Below, one piece after another: positions 1 to 8,591 of a stretch of 64,000 bases of DNA. A program made the translations under genes and the position numbers. This stretch comes from Paraburkholderia fungorum (GTDB taxonomy: Bacteria; Pseudomonadota; Gammaproteobacteria; Burkholderiales; Burkholderiaceae), in NCBI RefSeq assembly GCF_003610895.1, contig NZ_MCAS01000008.1, positions 124,001 to 188,000 of the forward strand. Direction: 5' to 3'. The notes below the pieces were generated by a model. That model did no database searches and was not told where the DNA came from. It saw nothing but the letters and a program-made list of their open reading frames with translations. Each line of letters opens with the position of its first letter. Within the stretch, counting starts at the first letter, position 1.

Positions 1-1272
1 CTCGAGATTCGATCTCAGATCGTCGCCGCGATAATCGGTGTCGATGAGTTCGCGCCGGCGCAGTTCCGGCAGCAACCCGTTCAGCAGCAAGTCCTGCTGG
101 TCCGGTTGACCGAGTCCATGCAGCGAGACGATATCGACCAGCCCCGCGCGATACCGCTCCTCGATTGCATCCGCAAGCTGCTCCGGTGTGCCGGCGACAA
201 ACCAGTGACCGGTTTCCTGCGCACGAATGATCAGCTCGCGTAACGTGAGCCCCTGCAACGCATAAGTACGGAAGATCGCGACGCGACCGCGCCGCCGGTT
301 CACGCTGTCGATCGCCGGCAGCAGTGTTTCGGGCAACGGACGGTCGAGCGCCAGCCCGCTCAGGTCGATGCCGCCGCCGAGCATGTCGGCGAGCTTCAGC
401 CTGCCCTGTTCATAGTCAATCCGTTCGTGCTTCTCGCGCAGCCGCCGCGCGACGTCCGCGTCGGATTCGCCAATCACCGAGTGAAACGAGTTCATCACGA
501 ACGGCAACCGGTTCGCGCGTCCAAAATCCGCCGCCTGCCGTCGCAATTCGGTCACAAACGCACGCGCGTCGTCGAGTGCAGGCTGCGACGTGTAGACGAC
601 TTCCGCGTAACGCGCGCCGAGCGTCACGCCGCTCGCCGACTGCCCGGCCTGAAACAGCACCGGCCGCCTTTGCGGCGGCGGTGGCACGTTGAGCGGCCCC
701 TGCACCTGAAAATGCTCGCCGCGATAGTCGATCGTGCCGAGCTTGCGCGGGTCGACCGATACCGAGCCTGACGCCGTGCGCCGCGAGGCCGCCGGATCGT
801 TCGCGTCGAACAGCGCGTTGACGATCTCGACAAACTCCGTTGCGCGCGCATAGCGGCGCTCCGGATCGGGCAGCGTGCCGTCGCCGAAATTCTCTTCACC
901 GACTGACGACGTAACCGCGTTCCACGCGGCGCGCCCGCCGCTCACGTGATCGAGTGTGCCGATCAACCGCGCGATGTTGTATGGATGGTGGTAGGTCGTC
1001 GACACGGTCGCGACGAGCCCGATATGCGAGGTGGCCTGACTCAGCGCGGCAAGCGCGACGATCGGCTCCTGGCTGCCGGTGCCGCCCGCCAATCCGGCCG
1101 GCTCCGCCTGCAGCAGATCCGCCGTAAAAAGACCCGTGATCTTTTCCGCCTCCGCGGTACGCGCCAGCGCAGCCGCGCGGCGAATGCCCTTCGCGAAGTC
1201 CGCGTCGCCGCTCGCATACAGCACATTGCCTGCGCCGACCAGCGTCTTCAACCGCCTGCGCGCGACGCTCAT
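1..1272 (-). CDS. LLM-class flavin-dependent monooxygenase, NtaA/SnaA type (3' end cut by window edge)
   Basis: Reading the minus strand from the ATG at 1272 gives 424 codons without a stop up to base 1, so the C-terminus lies outside the window. The protein resembles the NtaA/SnaA/DszA group of FMNH2-dependent two-component monooxygenases: a TIM barrel with the segments HPYNIARLIGTLDHVSGGR and RPVLFQAGQS and a late ETGHWFVAGTPEQLADAIEE stretch. GGGAG lies about 5 bases before this ATG; an in-frame ATG at 1341 exists but its extension does not look like the family. The N-terminus is odd: the other NtaA-like protein here (10355) has a [10 protein letters not shown] segment near its start and this one has no counterpart. 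It is divergent from the monooxygenase/ABC operon at 1551-11692 and probably shares its pathway. The substrate cannot be told from sequence, and the flavin reductase partner is not in the window. Confidence 0.85.
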   Translation of the reverse strand, partial: MSVARRRLKTLVGAGNVLYASGDADFAKGIRRAAALARTAEAEKITGLFTADLLQAEPAGLAGGTGSQEPIVALAALSQATSHIGLVATVSTTYHHPYNIARLIGTLDHVSGGRAAWNAVTSSVGEENFGDGTLPDPERRYARATEFVEIVNALFDANDPAASRRTASGSVSVDPRKLGTIDYRGEHFQVQGPLNVPPPPQRRPVLFQAGQSASGVTLGARYAEVVYTSQPALDDARAFVTELRRQAADFGRANRLPFVMNSFHSVIGESDADVARRLREKHERIDYEQGRLKLADMLGGGIDLSGLALDRPLPETLLPAIDSVNRRRGRVAIFRTYALQGLTLRELIIRAQETGHWFVAGTPEQLADAIEERYRAGLVDIVSLHGLGQPDQQDLLLNGLLPELRRRELIDTDYRGDDLRSNLE

Positions 1273-1499
1273 GCTGCGCTCCCGTCGTTCGAGCGCCACT
1301 GCGCCGCAAGCGCCGATATCACGATACGGTCGCCACGACATCCGGGCCGCGGCTCTTTTCTCTCATGCATAAGGATTCCTTGTTGATTCGCCAACCATAC
1401 CTCAACCCACCCTGCCGTCCGGAACAAATATTTTCGGCTTTCCATATTCTTCTTGATTGTTTGACCGCCCGACAGGTCATGAAAATAATGTCGGATACC

Positions 1500-1543
1500 G
1501 AATCGAATCGCCGATTTCGATTTATCTGTCCCATATTCGATTC
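1500..1543. promoter_or_regulatory. Perfect 9-bp inverted repeat in front of the MsnO8-like gene
   Basis: GAATCGAAT at 1500-1508 is repeated in inverse at 1535-1543 (ATTCGATTC), with a 26-base spacer, ending 7 bases before the ATG at 1551. It lies in the roughly 280-bp divergent spacer between two monooxygenase genes, which is A+T-richer than its surroundings. It could be an operator or an mRNA hairpin over the start region; no regulator gene is adjacent. Confidence 0.35.
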
Positions 1544-1550
1544 CCACGCA

Positions 1551-2663
1551 ATGACATATCAAGCCAGCCAACCCGATCACGCCGCTGCGAAACCGGCGTT
1601 CAGGTTGAGTGTTCTCGACAAGAGTCCGATCGCCCATGGCGAAAGTGCGGCCGACGCGCTTGCGCGTAGCGTCGAACTCGCCCGTGCCGCCGAAGCGTGG
1701 GGCTATCACCGCTACTGGTTCGCCGAGCACCACAACACGAGCGCGCTCGCCTGCCCGACGCCCGAAATCCTGATCGCTCACGTGCTTGCGCATACGCACC
1801 GGATCCGGGTCGGCTCGGGTGGCGTGATGCTGCAGCATTACAGTCCGTACAAGATCGCGGAAAATTTCAATCTGCTCGCCGCGCTCGCACCCGGCCGTGT
1901 CGATATGGGCATCGGCAAGGCGCCGGGAGGATTGCCGCTGTCCACGCGCGCGCTGCAAGGCACGGCCGATCCGTCACATCGGCGCGATTTCACGGAACTG
2001 GCGTCCGCGTTGAACCAGTACCTGCGCGCGACCGATCTACCGGCAGCCGAGAGTGACAACAATGAAGCCGTGCTGCGCGCGACGCCACTGCCGCCCGCAT
2101 CGGCAAGCCCGTTCCTGCTGGGTGCGAGCGTAGACAGTGCGACACTCGCGGCGCAGCTTGGCTGGGATTTCGTCTATGCGGCGCACATCAACGCCGCGCC
2201 CGCGGACATCGAGCGCGCATTCGAGCGCTACCGGTCCGCTTCCGGCGGACGCGCGCCGCTGCTCGCGATTTCCGTCGTCGTTGCCGGCACGCGTGCCGAA
2301 GCCGCCCGTCTCGCCGATGGCTTCCGGCGCTTTCGCGTGCAGGTCGGCAACGCTCAGGCCGTCAACGTCGGCAGCCTCGAACAGGCCCACACATTTGTTC
2401 GCCAGTCGGGGGGCGGCGCGCATCGGATCGAAGAACGCGAGACCTATATCGTCCACGGCACGCGCGACGACGCACTGCGCGAACTCGGCGAGTTGCAGCG
2501 CCGCTACGGCCCCGCCGAGTTCATTGTCGACACGCCGGTTGTCGAGGCCGCGCCGCGCATCGCGTCGCTCCGCCTGCTCGCCGGCGGCCACGGCGGCACC
2601 CATACTGCAACGGATGCACATCCGGCCCGCGCCCATCATTCCCTTGCTGTGACGGAAAAATGA
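1551..2663 (+). CDS. LLM-class flavin-dependent oxidoreductase, MsnO8 family
   Basis: 370-residue luciferase-like protein, predicted to use reduced flavin and oxygen. The N-terminal FRLSVLDKSPIAHGESAADA (about residues 16-35), RYWFAEHHNT and the glycine-rich RIRVGSGGVMLQHYSPYKIA stretch are typical of the single-subunit MsnO8-like group. The frame is open further upstream (in-frame ATGs at 1479, 1488 and 1365), but the family N-terminus fits the ATG at 1551 best; no strong ribosome binding site precedes it. It overlaps the next gene by 4 bases (ATGA), so the two are translationally coupled. It is the first gene of a co-directional run to 11692 that holds an acetyltransferase, a peptide-type importer and a third monooxygenase. 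Family call is secure; the substrate (perhaps an N-acetylated sulfur or amine compound) is inference. Confidence 0.88.
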   Translation: MTYQASQPDHAAAKPAFRLSVLDKSPIAHGESAADALARSVELARAAEAWGYHRYWFAEHHNTSALACPTPEILIAHVLAHTHRIRVGSGGVMLQHYSPYKIAENFNLLAALAPGRVDMGIGKAPGGLPLSTRALQGTADPSHRRDFTELASALNQYLRATDLPAAESDNNEAVLRATPLPPASASPFLLGASVDSATLAAQLGWDFVYAAHINAAPADIERAFERYRSASGGRAPLLAISVVVAGTRAEAARLADGFRRFRVQVGNAQAVNVGSLEQAHTFVRQSGGGAHRIEERETYIVHGTRDDALRELGELQRRYGPAEFIVDTPVVEAAPRIASLRLLAGGHGGTHTATDAHPARAHHSLAVTEK

Positions 2664-3199
2664 CCGACCTCATTCGCATCGCCGGCGAGGACGACGTGCC
2701 GGCCCTGTACGACCTGCTTCAGCAAGCCTATGCGCCGCTCGCGCGCGAAGGCGTCCACTTCACGATTACCCGCTCGCCAATCGAGCGGGTTCAGCACACA
2801 GTCGCAAGCCACACCACGTTCGTGCTCGAACGCGAGTCGGCGGTGGACGGCAGCAAGGCGCTTGCCGCGACGCTGACGGTCCGTTTTCCGTGGACCCCGG
2901 AAGATCGGCATCTGACGCCACATCCGTTCATCCACTGGTTCGCGGTTGCGCCCGATTACAAGCGGCAGGGGGTCGGCAACACGCTGCTCGAACACGTCGA
3001 GGAAACCTTCCTGAAGACGCAGGTCAAGGCGCCGGCGGTCTATCTCGCGACAGCCGTCGAGCACCCGTGGCTGAAGCCCTACTACGAACGTCACGGGTAC
3101 GTGGCGTTTGATCGCTCGACAAACCAGCTCGGCACGCCGCTCGTCTGGTTGCGCAAGATTCTGCTGCCAAAGCTCTATCGGGACACTTCGCCGGCTTAG
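2660..3199 (+). CDS. GNAT-family N-acetyltransferase
   Basis: 179 residues with the GNAT fold. The acetyl-CoA motif A is visible as WFAVAPDYKRQGVGNTLLEH (about residues 94-113), and a later HPWLKPYYERHGYVAFDRS matches the C-terminal GNAT strand and helix. It overlaps the upstream MsnO8-like gene by 4 bases. In Bacillus subtilis the sulfur-salvage operons pair a GNAT enzyme with FMN monooxygenases and an importer: the thioether amino acid is first N-acetylated and then oxidatively cleaved. The same combination here suggests a similar acetylate-then-oxygenate route, but the acceptor is unknown. Confidence 0.85.
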   Translation: MTDLIRIAGEDDVPALYDLLQQAYAPLAREGVHFTITRSPIERVQHTVASHTTFVLERESAVDGSKALAATLTVRFPWTPEDRHLTPHPFIHWFAVAPDYKRQGVGNTLLEHVEETFLKTQVKAPAVYLATAVEHPWLKPYYERHGYVAFDRSTNQLGTPLVWLRKILLPKLYRDTSPA

Positions 3200-3317
3200 G
3201 GCACACCCGGACACACCTGACCACAACAGTCGCCGGCGTCCATGAAACCGCGCCATGCCGCGTGGACGCTGCGACATCGTTTCTATTCCCCGCTCTTTTC
3301 CTGAAGGCATCCGATCC

Positions 3318-4964
3318 ATGACATTTTCGTTTCCGGCGTTGCAGTCTGCCCAGCGGGCATCGCGACGCGCCGCATCGGCCGCCATCCTCCTCGCGCTCGC
3401 GTTGCCACACCTCACGTTCGCACAGGGCACACCCGTGTCCGGCGGTACGCTGACCTGGGGCGTCGAATCCGAACCGCACACGCTCAATCCGCAGCTGAAC
3501 GGCCAGGACAAGGTCGAACTGCTGCTGCGTAACGCATACGAAAGTCTGCTCGCGCAGAAGCCCGATGGCAGCTTCGTGCCGTGGCTCGCCACCGCTTATA
3601 AGGTATCCGCCGACGGCAAGACGTACACCTTTACGCTGCGCGACGGCGTCAAGTTCACCGACGGCGCGCCGTTCGACGCACAAGCCGTGGCCCGCAACTT
3701 TCTCAACGCGCGCAATCTCACCTACTCGGCCGGCAGCAACCTGTCGCGCCTGATTTCGCATGTCAGCGGTGTGAAAACGCCCGACACGCATACCGTGGAA
3801 ATCACACTCGACGCGCCGTATGCGCCGTTTCTCACGTTCGCCGGGCGCCTGCCGCTTCTGTCGCCCAACGCGTTCGACCGGCCGGGCCTCAAGTCGGGCG
3901 GTCCGGACATCGCCGGTACCGGGCCGTTCATCCTGCGCAAGTACGTAAAAGGCCAGGACATCGAGTTCGTCAAGAATCCTGATTATCGCTGGGCCCCGCC
4001 GACGGCCGGTCACCAGGGCCCCGCGTATCTGGACGGCGTCGTCTACCGGTTCCTGCCCGAATCGTCGGTGCGCACCGGCGCGCTGCTGTCCGGGCAGGTC
4101 GACGTGATCGAGGGCGTCTCGGGCAACGACGCCGCGCTGATTCGCAAGAATCCCGACCTCACCTATCAGCACGCGCTGAACACCGGCACGCCGTACTCGC
4201 TGTTCCTGAACGTCACATACGGCCCGACGCAGGACGTGACCGTGCGCCGCGCGCTGCTCGAAGGGCTCGACGTGACCGGCATCATCCAGTCGATCTACCG
4301 CGGCGAACGCACCCGCGCGTGGGGCGTCACGTCGCCGATCGATCCGCTGTACGACAGCAGCGTCGAGCGCACGTACGGCAACAATCCGAAGCTCGCGAAC
4401 GCGCTGCTCGACGAGGCAGGCTGGAGCGCGCGCGACCCGGCCGGCTACCGGACGAAGCAAGGCGAACGGCTGACGATTACCGTGATCCAGGCGCAGGCGA
4501 CCGTGCGTGACCAGCGCGACGTGCTGTTGCAGGCGCTGCAGGCGCAGGCCCGGCAGCGGCTCGGCGTGGATCTGAAGATCCAGTACGTCGACGACGGCAC
4601 GTACGTCGACAACCGCAAGAGCGGCAAGTACGGGGCAATCGCGAACTCGAACACGCCGCCCGACGGGATCGACATCGAAGGCCACTATCTGCCGGTCGAT
4701 CGTGGCGGCGCGCTCAACTACAGCCGCACGCCGGCGCCCGAACTGAGCCGTTGGCTCGCGGCGGCCGCGCAAACGCAGAACCTCGCGGAACGCAAGAAGC
4801 TGTACGGCGAACTGCAGCGCTTCGCGGTCAACCAGCAGGCGTATGCGGTACCGCTATACGAGCCTGAAGATCAGATTGCCGCCGCGAAGGCCGTGCAGGG
4901 CATTCGTTTCCGCTCGTTCGCGCAGATGCCCGAGAACCCGTACGACATCTGGCTGAAGAAATAA
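3318..4964 (+). CDS. ABC transporter substrate-binding protein, peptide/opine family 5 (first of two paralogs)
   Basis: 548-residue periplasmic binding protein of the SBP_bac_5 (DppA/OppA) family. From the ATG at 3318 it starts with an Arg-rich region, a hydrophobic stretch (AAILLALALPHLTFA) and a likely signal-peptidase site before QGTP. Mature landmarks are GGTLTWGVESEPHTLNPQLN, the family signature DGKTYTFTLRDGVKFTDG (about residues 96-113) and GTGPFILRKY. The frame is open to 3255 but the signal peptide fixes the start. Three bases separate its stop from the next gene, which encodes a clear paralog aligned end to end. It delivers the ligand to the permeases at 6679-8591. Ligand not identifiable; peptides, opines or glutathione-like compounds are the usual range. 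Confidence 0.92.
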   Translation: MTFSFPALQSAQRASRRAASAAILLALALPHLTFAQGTPVSGGTLTWGVESEPHTLNPQLNGQDKVELLLRNAYESLLAQKPDGSFVPWLATAYKVSADGKTYTFTLRDGVKFTDGAPFDAQAVARNFLNARNLTYSAGSNLSRLISHVSGVKTPDTHTVEITLDAPYAPFLTFAGRLPLLSPNAFDRPGLKSGGPDIAGTGPFILRKYVKGQDIEFVKNPDYRWAPPTAGHQGPAYLDGVVYRFLPESSVRTGALLSGQVDVIEGVSGNDAALIRKNPDLTYQHALNTGTPYSLFLNVTYGPTQDVTVRRALLEGLDVTGIIQSIYRGERTRAWGVTSPIDPLYDSSVERTYGNNPKLANALLDEAGWSARDPAGYRTKQGERLTITVIQAQATVRDQRDVLLQALQAQARQRLGVDLKIQYVDDGTYVDNRKSGKYGAIANSNTPPDGIDIEGHYLPVDRGGALNYSRTPAPELSRWLAAAAQTQNLAERKKLYGELQRFAVNQQAYAVPLYEPEDQIAAAKAVQGIRFRSFAQMPENPYDIWLKK

Positions 4965-4967
4965 GCC

Positions 4968-6641
4968 GTGACACTTCCCGTCATCGAGAACCGAACCCCG
5001 GCTGGCCGCCCCACATCGGCAGCCGGACGCTTCGTATGCCACACGCTGGTGGCCGGCGCGCTCGCGGCGGCAACGGCGGCGGGCGCCAGCAGCGCATGCG
5101 CCGCGCCGCCATCCGGCGGCACGCTGACATGGGGCGTCGAAACCGAGCCGACGACCTTTAACCCGCAACTGAACGGCCAGGCCAAGGCCGAGCTGATCCT
5201 GCGCGCGAGTTTCGAATCGCTGCTTGCGCGCAAGCCTGACGGCAGCTACGTGCCGTGGCTTTCGACCGGCTATCAGGTATCCGCCGACGGCAAGACCTAT
5301 ACCTTCACATTGCGCGACGGCGTGAAGTTCAGCGACGGCACGGCGTTCGACGCGGCCGCCGTGGTCAGGAATTTCGAGCAGGTCCGCGACCCGTCGTACT
5401 GTGCGGGATCGAGCATCTGCGGAATCGCAACACGCCTCGCCGAGGCGCGCGCGATCGATCCGCATACGGTCCGGTTGACGCTGCGAGAGCCGTATGCACC
5501 GTTCCTGTCGTTCGCGGCCGCGTTGAAGCTGATCTCGCCCACCGCGTATGCGTCGCCGCAGCTGAAATCGGGCGGTCACGACGTCGCGGGCACCGGCCCC
5601 TTCATCCTTGCGTCGTACCGTAAGGGGCAGGAAGCCGAATTTGTTCGTAATCCGGATTATCGCTGGGCTGCCGCGACGGCCGGCCATCAGGGTCCCGCCT
5701 ACCTGGATCGCATCGTCTACCGGTTTCTGCCCGAATCGTCGGTACGGACAGGCGCGCTGCTGTCCGGGCAGGTCGACGTGATCGAGGGCATCTCGGGCAA
5801 CGATGCCGGCCTGATCGAGAAGCAGCCGAACCTGCGTTACCTCCATGCACTCAACACCGGTTCGCCGTATTCGCTCTATCTGAACGTCACGCAGCCACCA
5901 ACGAGCGATCAGCTCGTGCGCCGCGCACTCCTGCAGGCACTCGATCTCGACGCGCTCGTCGCCGCGATTTATCGCGGCAAGCGCGCGCGCGCGTGGGGCA
6001 TCACCTCCCCCGTCGATCCCCTGTATGACCGCGGCATCGAACACCGTTACGGCAACGATCCGGCGCTCGCGAACCGGCTGCTCGACGAGGCCGGCTGGCA
6101 AGCGCGCGACAGCGCCGGCTACCGGACGAAGGACGGACACCGGCTGTCGATCGACGTCGTCCAGGCGCTCGCCACCGTGCGCGACCAGCGCGACGTGCTG
6201 CTGCAGGGCGTGCAGGCGCAGGCGCGGCAGCGGCTCGGCGTCGAACTGAAGATCCGCTACGTCGATGCCGGCACCTACGTGGACGCGCGCAACAGCGGGC
6301 GCTTCGGCGCGATCCCGAATTCGAACACGGACACCGACGGCATCGATACGGAGAACCACTATCTGCCGATCGAGCGCGGCGGCGTGATCAATTACAGCCG
6401 CACCGCGGACCCACGCCTCGCCGACTGGCTTCAGGCGGCCGCGCGCACGCGGGACGATGCCGCCCGTGCACGCCTGTACAGCCAGCTCCAGCAGACGGTA
6501 ATCGTCGACGAAGCCTACGCCGTTCCGCTGTATCAGCCCGAGGACCAGATCGCGGCAAGCACACGGGTACACGGGCTGTCGTTCCGCAGTTTCAAGCAGA
6601 TGCCGGAAACGCCGTACGACGTGTGGCTCGACCCACACTGA
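4968..6641 (+). CDS. ABC transporter substrate-binding protein, family 5 (second paralog)
   Basis: 557 residues, starting at GTG 4968, three bases after the preceding stop. Signal peptide with a small-residue-rich core (TLVAGALAAATAAGASSACA) followed by the mature APPSGGTLTWGVETEP. It aligns with its neighbour over the whole length, with many long identical blocks such as FLPESSVRTGALLSGQVDVI and AGHQGPAYLD, so the pair is a tandem duplication. One visible difference is a cysteine pair (SYCAGSSICG, about residues 144-153) where the first copy has YSAGSNLSR; it could form a disulfide in the periplasm. Two binding proteins feeding one permease pair suggest a widened ligand range. 37 bases separate it from the permease gene. 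Confidence 0.9.
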   Translation: MTLPVIENRTPAGRPTSAAGRFVCHTLVAGALAAATAAGASSACAAPPSGGTLTWGVETEPTTFNPQLNGQAKAELILRASFESLLARKPDGSYVPWLSTGYQVSADGKTYTFTLRDGVKFSDGTAFDAAAVVRNFEQVRDPSYCAGSSICGIATRLAEARAIDPHTVRLTLREPYAPFLSFAAALKLISPTAYASPQLKSGGHDVAGTGPFILASYRKGQEAEFVRNPDYRWAAATAGHQGPAYLDRIVYRFLPESSVRTGALLSGQVDVIEGISGNDAGLIEKQPNLRYLHALNTGSPYSLYLNVTQPPTSDQLVRRALLQALDLDALVAAIYRGKRARAWGITSPVDPLYDRGIEHRYGNDPALANRLLDEAGWQARDSAGYRTKDGHRLSIDVVQALATVRDQRDVLLQGVQAQARQRLGVELKIRYVDAGTYVDARNSGRFGAIPNSNTDTDGIDTENHYLPIERGGVINYSRTADPRLADWLQAAARTRDDAARARLYSQLQQTVIVDEAYAVPLYQPEDQIAASTRVHGLSFRSFKQMPETPYDVWLDPH

Positions 6642-6678
6642 CGCCGGCCCGGCATCGCAAGCACGAGGTAATCCGACC

Positions 6679-7707
6679 ATGACGCATCCGACCACCCTTC
6701 CCGACCCTGGCGCCGGCACGTCGCCCGCCTTGCTCATCTCGTCGCCCACAGCCACACGCGCGTCGCGCAGGCGATGGTTGCGCTCGCCAGTGGCGACGCG
6801 CCTCGTCACCGGTGTGCTGGTGCTGTGGGCGGCCGTGACGCTGTCGTTCGCCGCGGTGCAGCTTGCGCCCGGCGACATCGTCAGCCTGCTGATCGGCGAA
6901 CAGCTGAGCACGCCCGCGATCCAGGCGGCGATCCGCCAGGAGTGGGGGCTCGACGAGCCGCTCTACCTGCAGTATCTGCACTATCTGTGGCGCGTCCTGC
7001 ACGGCGATTTCGGCCGCTCCTACATTCTCAACACCGAGGTGGCGCCGCTCGTAATCAGCCAGTTGTGGCCGACGCTGAAGCTGACCGGCGCCGCGCTCGT
7101 CGTGACGATCGTATTCGCGGTCGGACTCGCGGTGCTGAGCGCCGGCCGCCGTTGGGGCAGCCGCGCCGCGTCCGGACTCGAACTGCTGCTTGCGTCGACA
7201 CCCTCGTTCTGGCTCGGGATCATGCTGCTGTTCGTTTTCAGCTTCACGCTGAAGCTGTTCCCCGTGGCCGGCGATCGCGGCTTTGCGTCGATCGTGCTGC
7301 CTGCGTTGTCGCTCGGGCTGGCGCAGGGCGCCGTGATCGGCCGTGTGCTGCGCAAAGGCATTGAACGCGCGCTCGACGAGCCGTTCGCGCTGACCGTGCG
7401 CTCGTGGGGCGTCGGCGAGCTCGCGCTGCGCGTGCGGCATGCGCTGCGGCACGCGGCGCTGCCGGCCGTCACGCTCGCCGGCTGGCTGGTCGGCGGGCTT
7501 CTGAGTGGCGCGGTCATCACGGAGCAGGTGTTCGGCCGGCCGGGTCTCGGCAAGATCACCGTCGACGCCGTGCTCGCGAGAGATATGCCTGTGATTCTCG
7601 CCATCGCGATCCTGTCGGCCGCGATCTATGTCGCGCTCAGCACAGCGGTCGACCTGCTCTATCTACTGATTGATCCGCGCCTGCGCGAGCGGCGCTCGCG
7701 CCGCTGA
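6679..7707 (+). CDS. ABC transporter permease, DppB/OppB-like
   Basis: 342-residue inner-membrane permease of the peptide/nickel importer class. A long N-terminal tail precedes the first membrane helix (VTGVLVLWAAVTLSFAAVQL, about residues 41-60), followed by LAPGDIV, the IRQEWGLDEPLYLQYLHYLW segment diagnostic of DppB homologs, and about six helices in total. GAVITEQVFGRPGLGKITVD near the C-terminus is the standard late signature. It pairs with the DppC-like subunit 14 bases downstream to form the membrane channel served by the binding proteins at 3318 and 4968. Confidence 0.93.
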   Translation: MTHPTTLPDPGAGTSPALLISSPTATRASRRRWLRSPVATRLVTGVLVLWAAVTLSFAAVQLAPGDIVSLLIGEQLSTPAIQAAIRQEWGLDEPLYLQYLHYLWRVLHGDFGRSYILNTEVAPLVISQLWPTLKLTGAALVVTIVFAVGLAVLSAGRRWGSRAASGLELLLASTPSFWLGIMLLFVFSFTLKLFPVAGDRGFASIVLPALSLGLAQGAVIGRVLRKGIERALDEPFALTVRSWGVGELALRVRHALRHAALPAVTLAGWLVGGLLSGAVITEQVFGRPGLGKITVDAVLARDMPVILAIAILSAAIYVALSTAVDLLYLLIDPRLRERRSRR

Positions 7708-7721
7708 ACCGGAGATCCGCC

Positions 7722-8591
7722 ATGTCCGTTCCTCTTCAATTGCCCTACCGCGCACACGCGGGCTTGCGCGCGGCCGGCTGGGTGCGCCGCCATCCCGGTC
7801 TTGCGCTGGCTGCGGTGTACCTGATCCTCAACGTCGTCGCGGTGTTCGCACCCGAGTGGCTGACTCACTACGATCCGCTCGCGGCGGACCCGGTGTCCGC
7901 GCAGCTCGGCAGCAGCGCGGAACACTGGCTCGGCACCGACCAGCTCGGCCGCGACATCTTCGCCCGGGTCGTCTACGGCGCGCGCTACTCGCTGTCGATC
8001 AGCGCAGCGGCGATTGCCGTCGCGACGTTCGCCGGCACCCTGTTCGGCCTGATCGCCGGGCTCGCGCGAGGCTGGCTCGACGAGGCGATCACCCGTTTTC
8101 TCGATGTCGTGTCGGCCTTCCCGGACCTGCTGCTCGCACTCATGCTGATCTCGTTTACCGGGCCCGGCGCGGTCAACCTGCTGTTCGCGCTCGGCGTCGC
8201 CTCGGTGCCGCGGTTCGCGCGGGTCGTGCGCGCGCAGACGTTCGTGGTCGCGGAATCCGGTTACGTCGAACAGGCGAGGACATTCGGCCTCGCGCCGTGG
8301 GTACTCGTGTGGCGGCACGTGCTACCGCATGCGATTGCCCAGGTGCCCGTGCTGGCGACGATCGGACTCGGCACCGCGATCATCGGCACGTCCGGGCTCA
8401 GCTTCCTCGGCATGGGGCCGCAGCCACCGACCGCTGAATGGGGATTGATGCTCGCCGAGGGCCGCAATTATCTCTACAACGCGTGGTGGATCGCCGTCTG
8501 GCCAGGCGTCGCGATCACGCTTGCGGTGGTCGCCGTGAATACGCTAGGTGGCTACTGGCAAGCACGTTTCGAACGTCGGGAGACCGAATGA
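7722..8591 (+). CDS. ABC transporter permease, DppC/OppC-like
   Basis: 289 residues. N-terminal helix LALAAVYLILNVVAVFAPEW, then the periplasmic HWLGTDQLGRDIFARVVYGA motif (about residues 67-86) that marks DppC/OppC proteins. The cytoplasmic EAA-type loop is seen around YVEQARTFGLAPWVLVWRHV. Late FLGMGPQPPTAEWGLML is also typical. Its last bases overlap the ATP-binding gene by 4 (ATGA), indicating coupled translation. Partner of the permease just upstream. Confidence 0.93.
   Translation: MSVPLQLPYRAHAGLRAAGWVRRHPGLALAAVYLILNVVAVFAPEWLTHYDPLAADPVSAQLGSSAEHWLGTDQLGRDIFARVVYGARYSLSISAAAIAVATFAGTLFGLIAGLARGWLDEAITRFLDVVSAFPDLLLALMLISFTGPGAVNLLFALGVASVPRFARVVRAQTFVVAESGYVEQARTFGLAPWVLVWRHVLPHAIAQVPVLATIGLGTAIIGTSGLSFLGMGPQPPTAEWGLMLAEGRNYLYNAWWIAVWPGVAITLAVVAVNTLGGYWQARFERRETE

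Noticed and set aside
3024..6911. Very long antisense open frames (over 500 codons) opposite the two binding-protein genes
   Set aside because: Arg/Ala/Val-rich shadow translations of GC-rich third codon positions; the plus-strand frames encode complete recognisable proteins with signal peptides.
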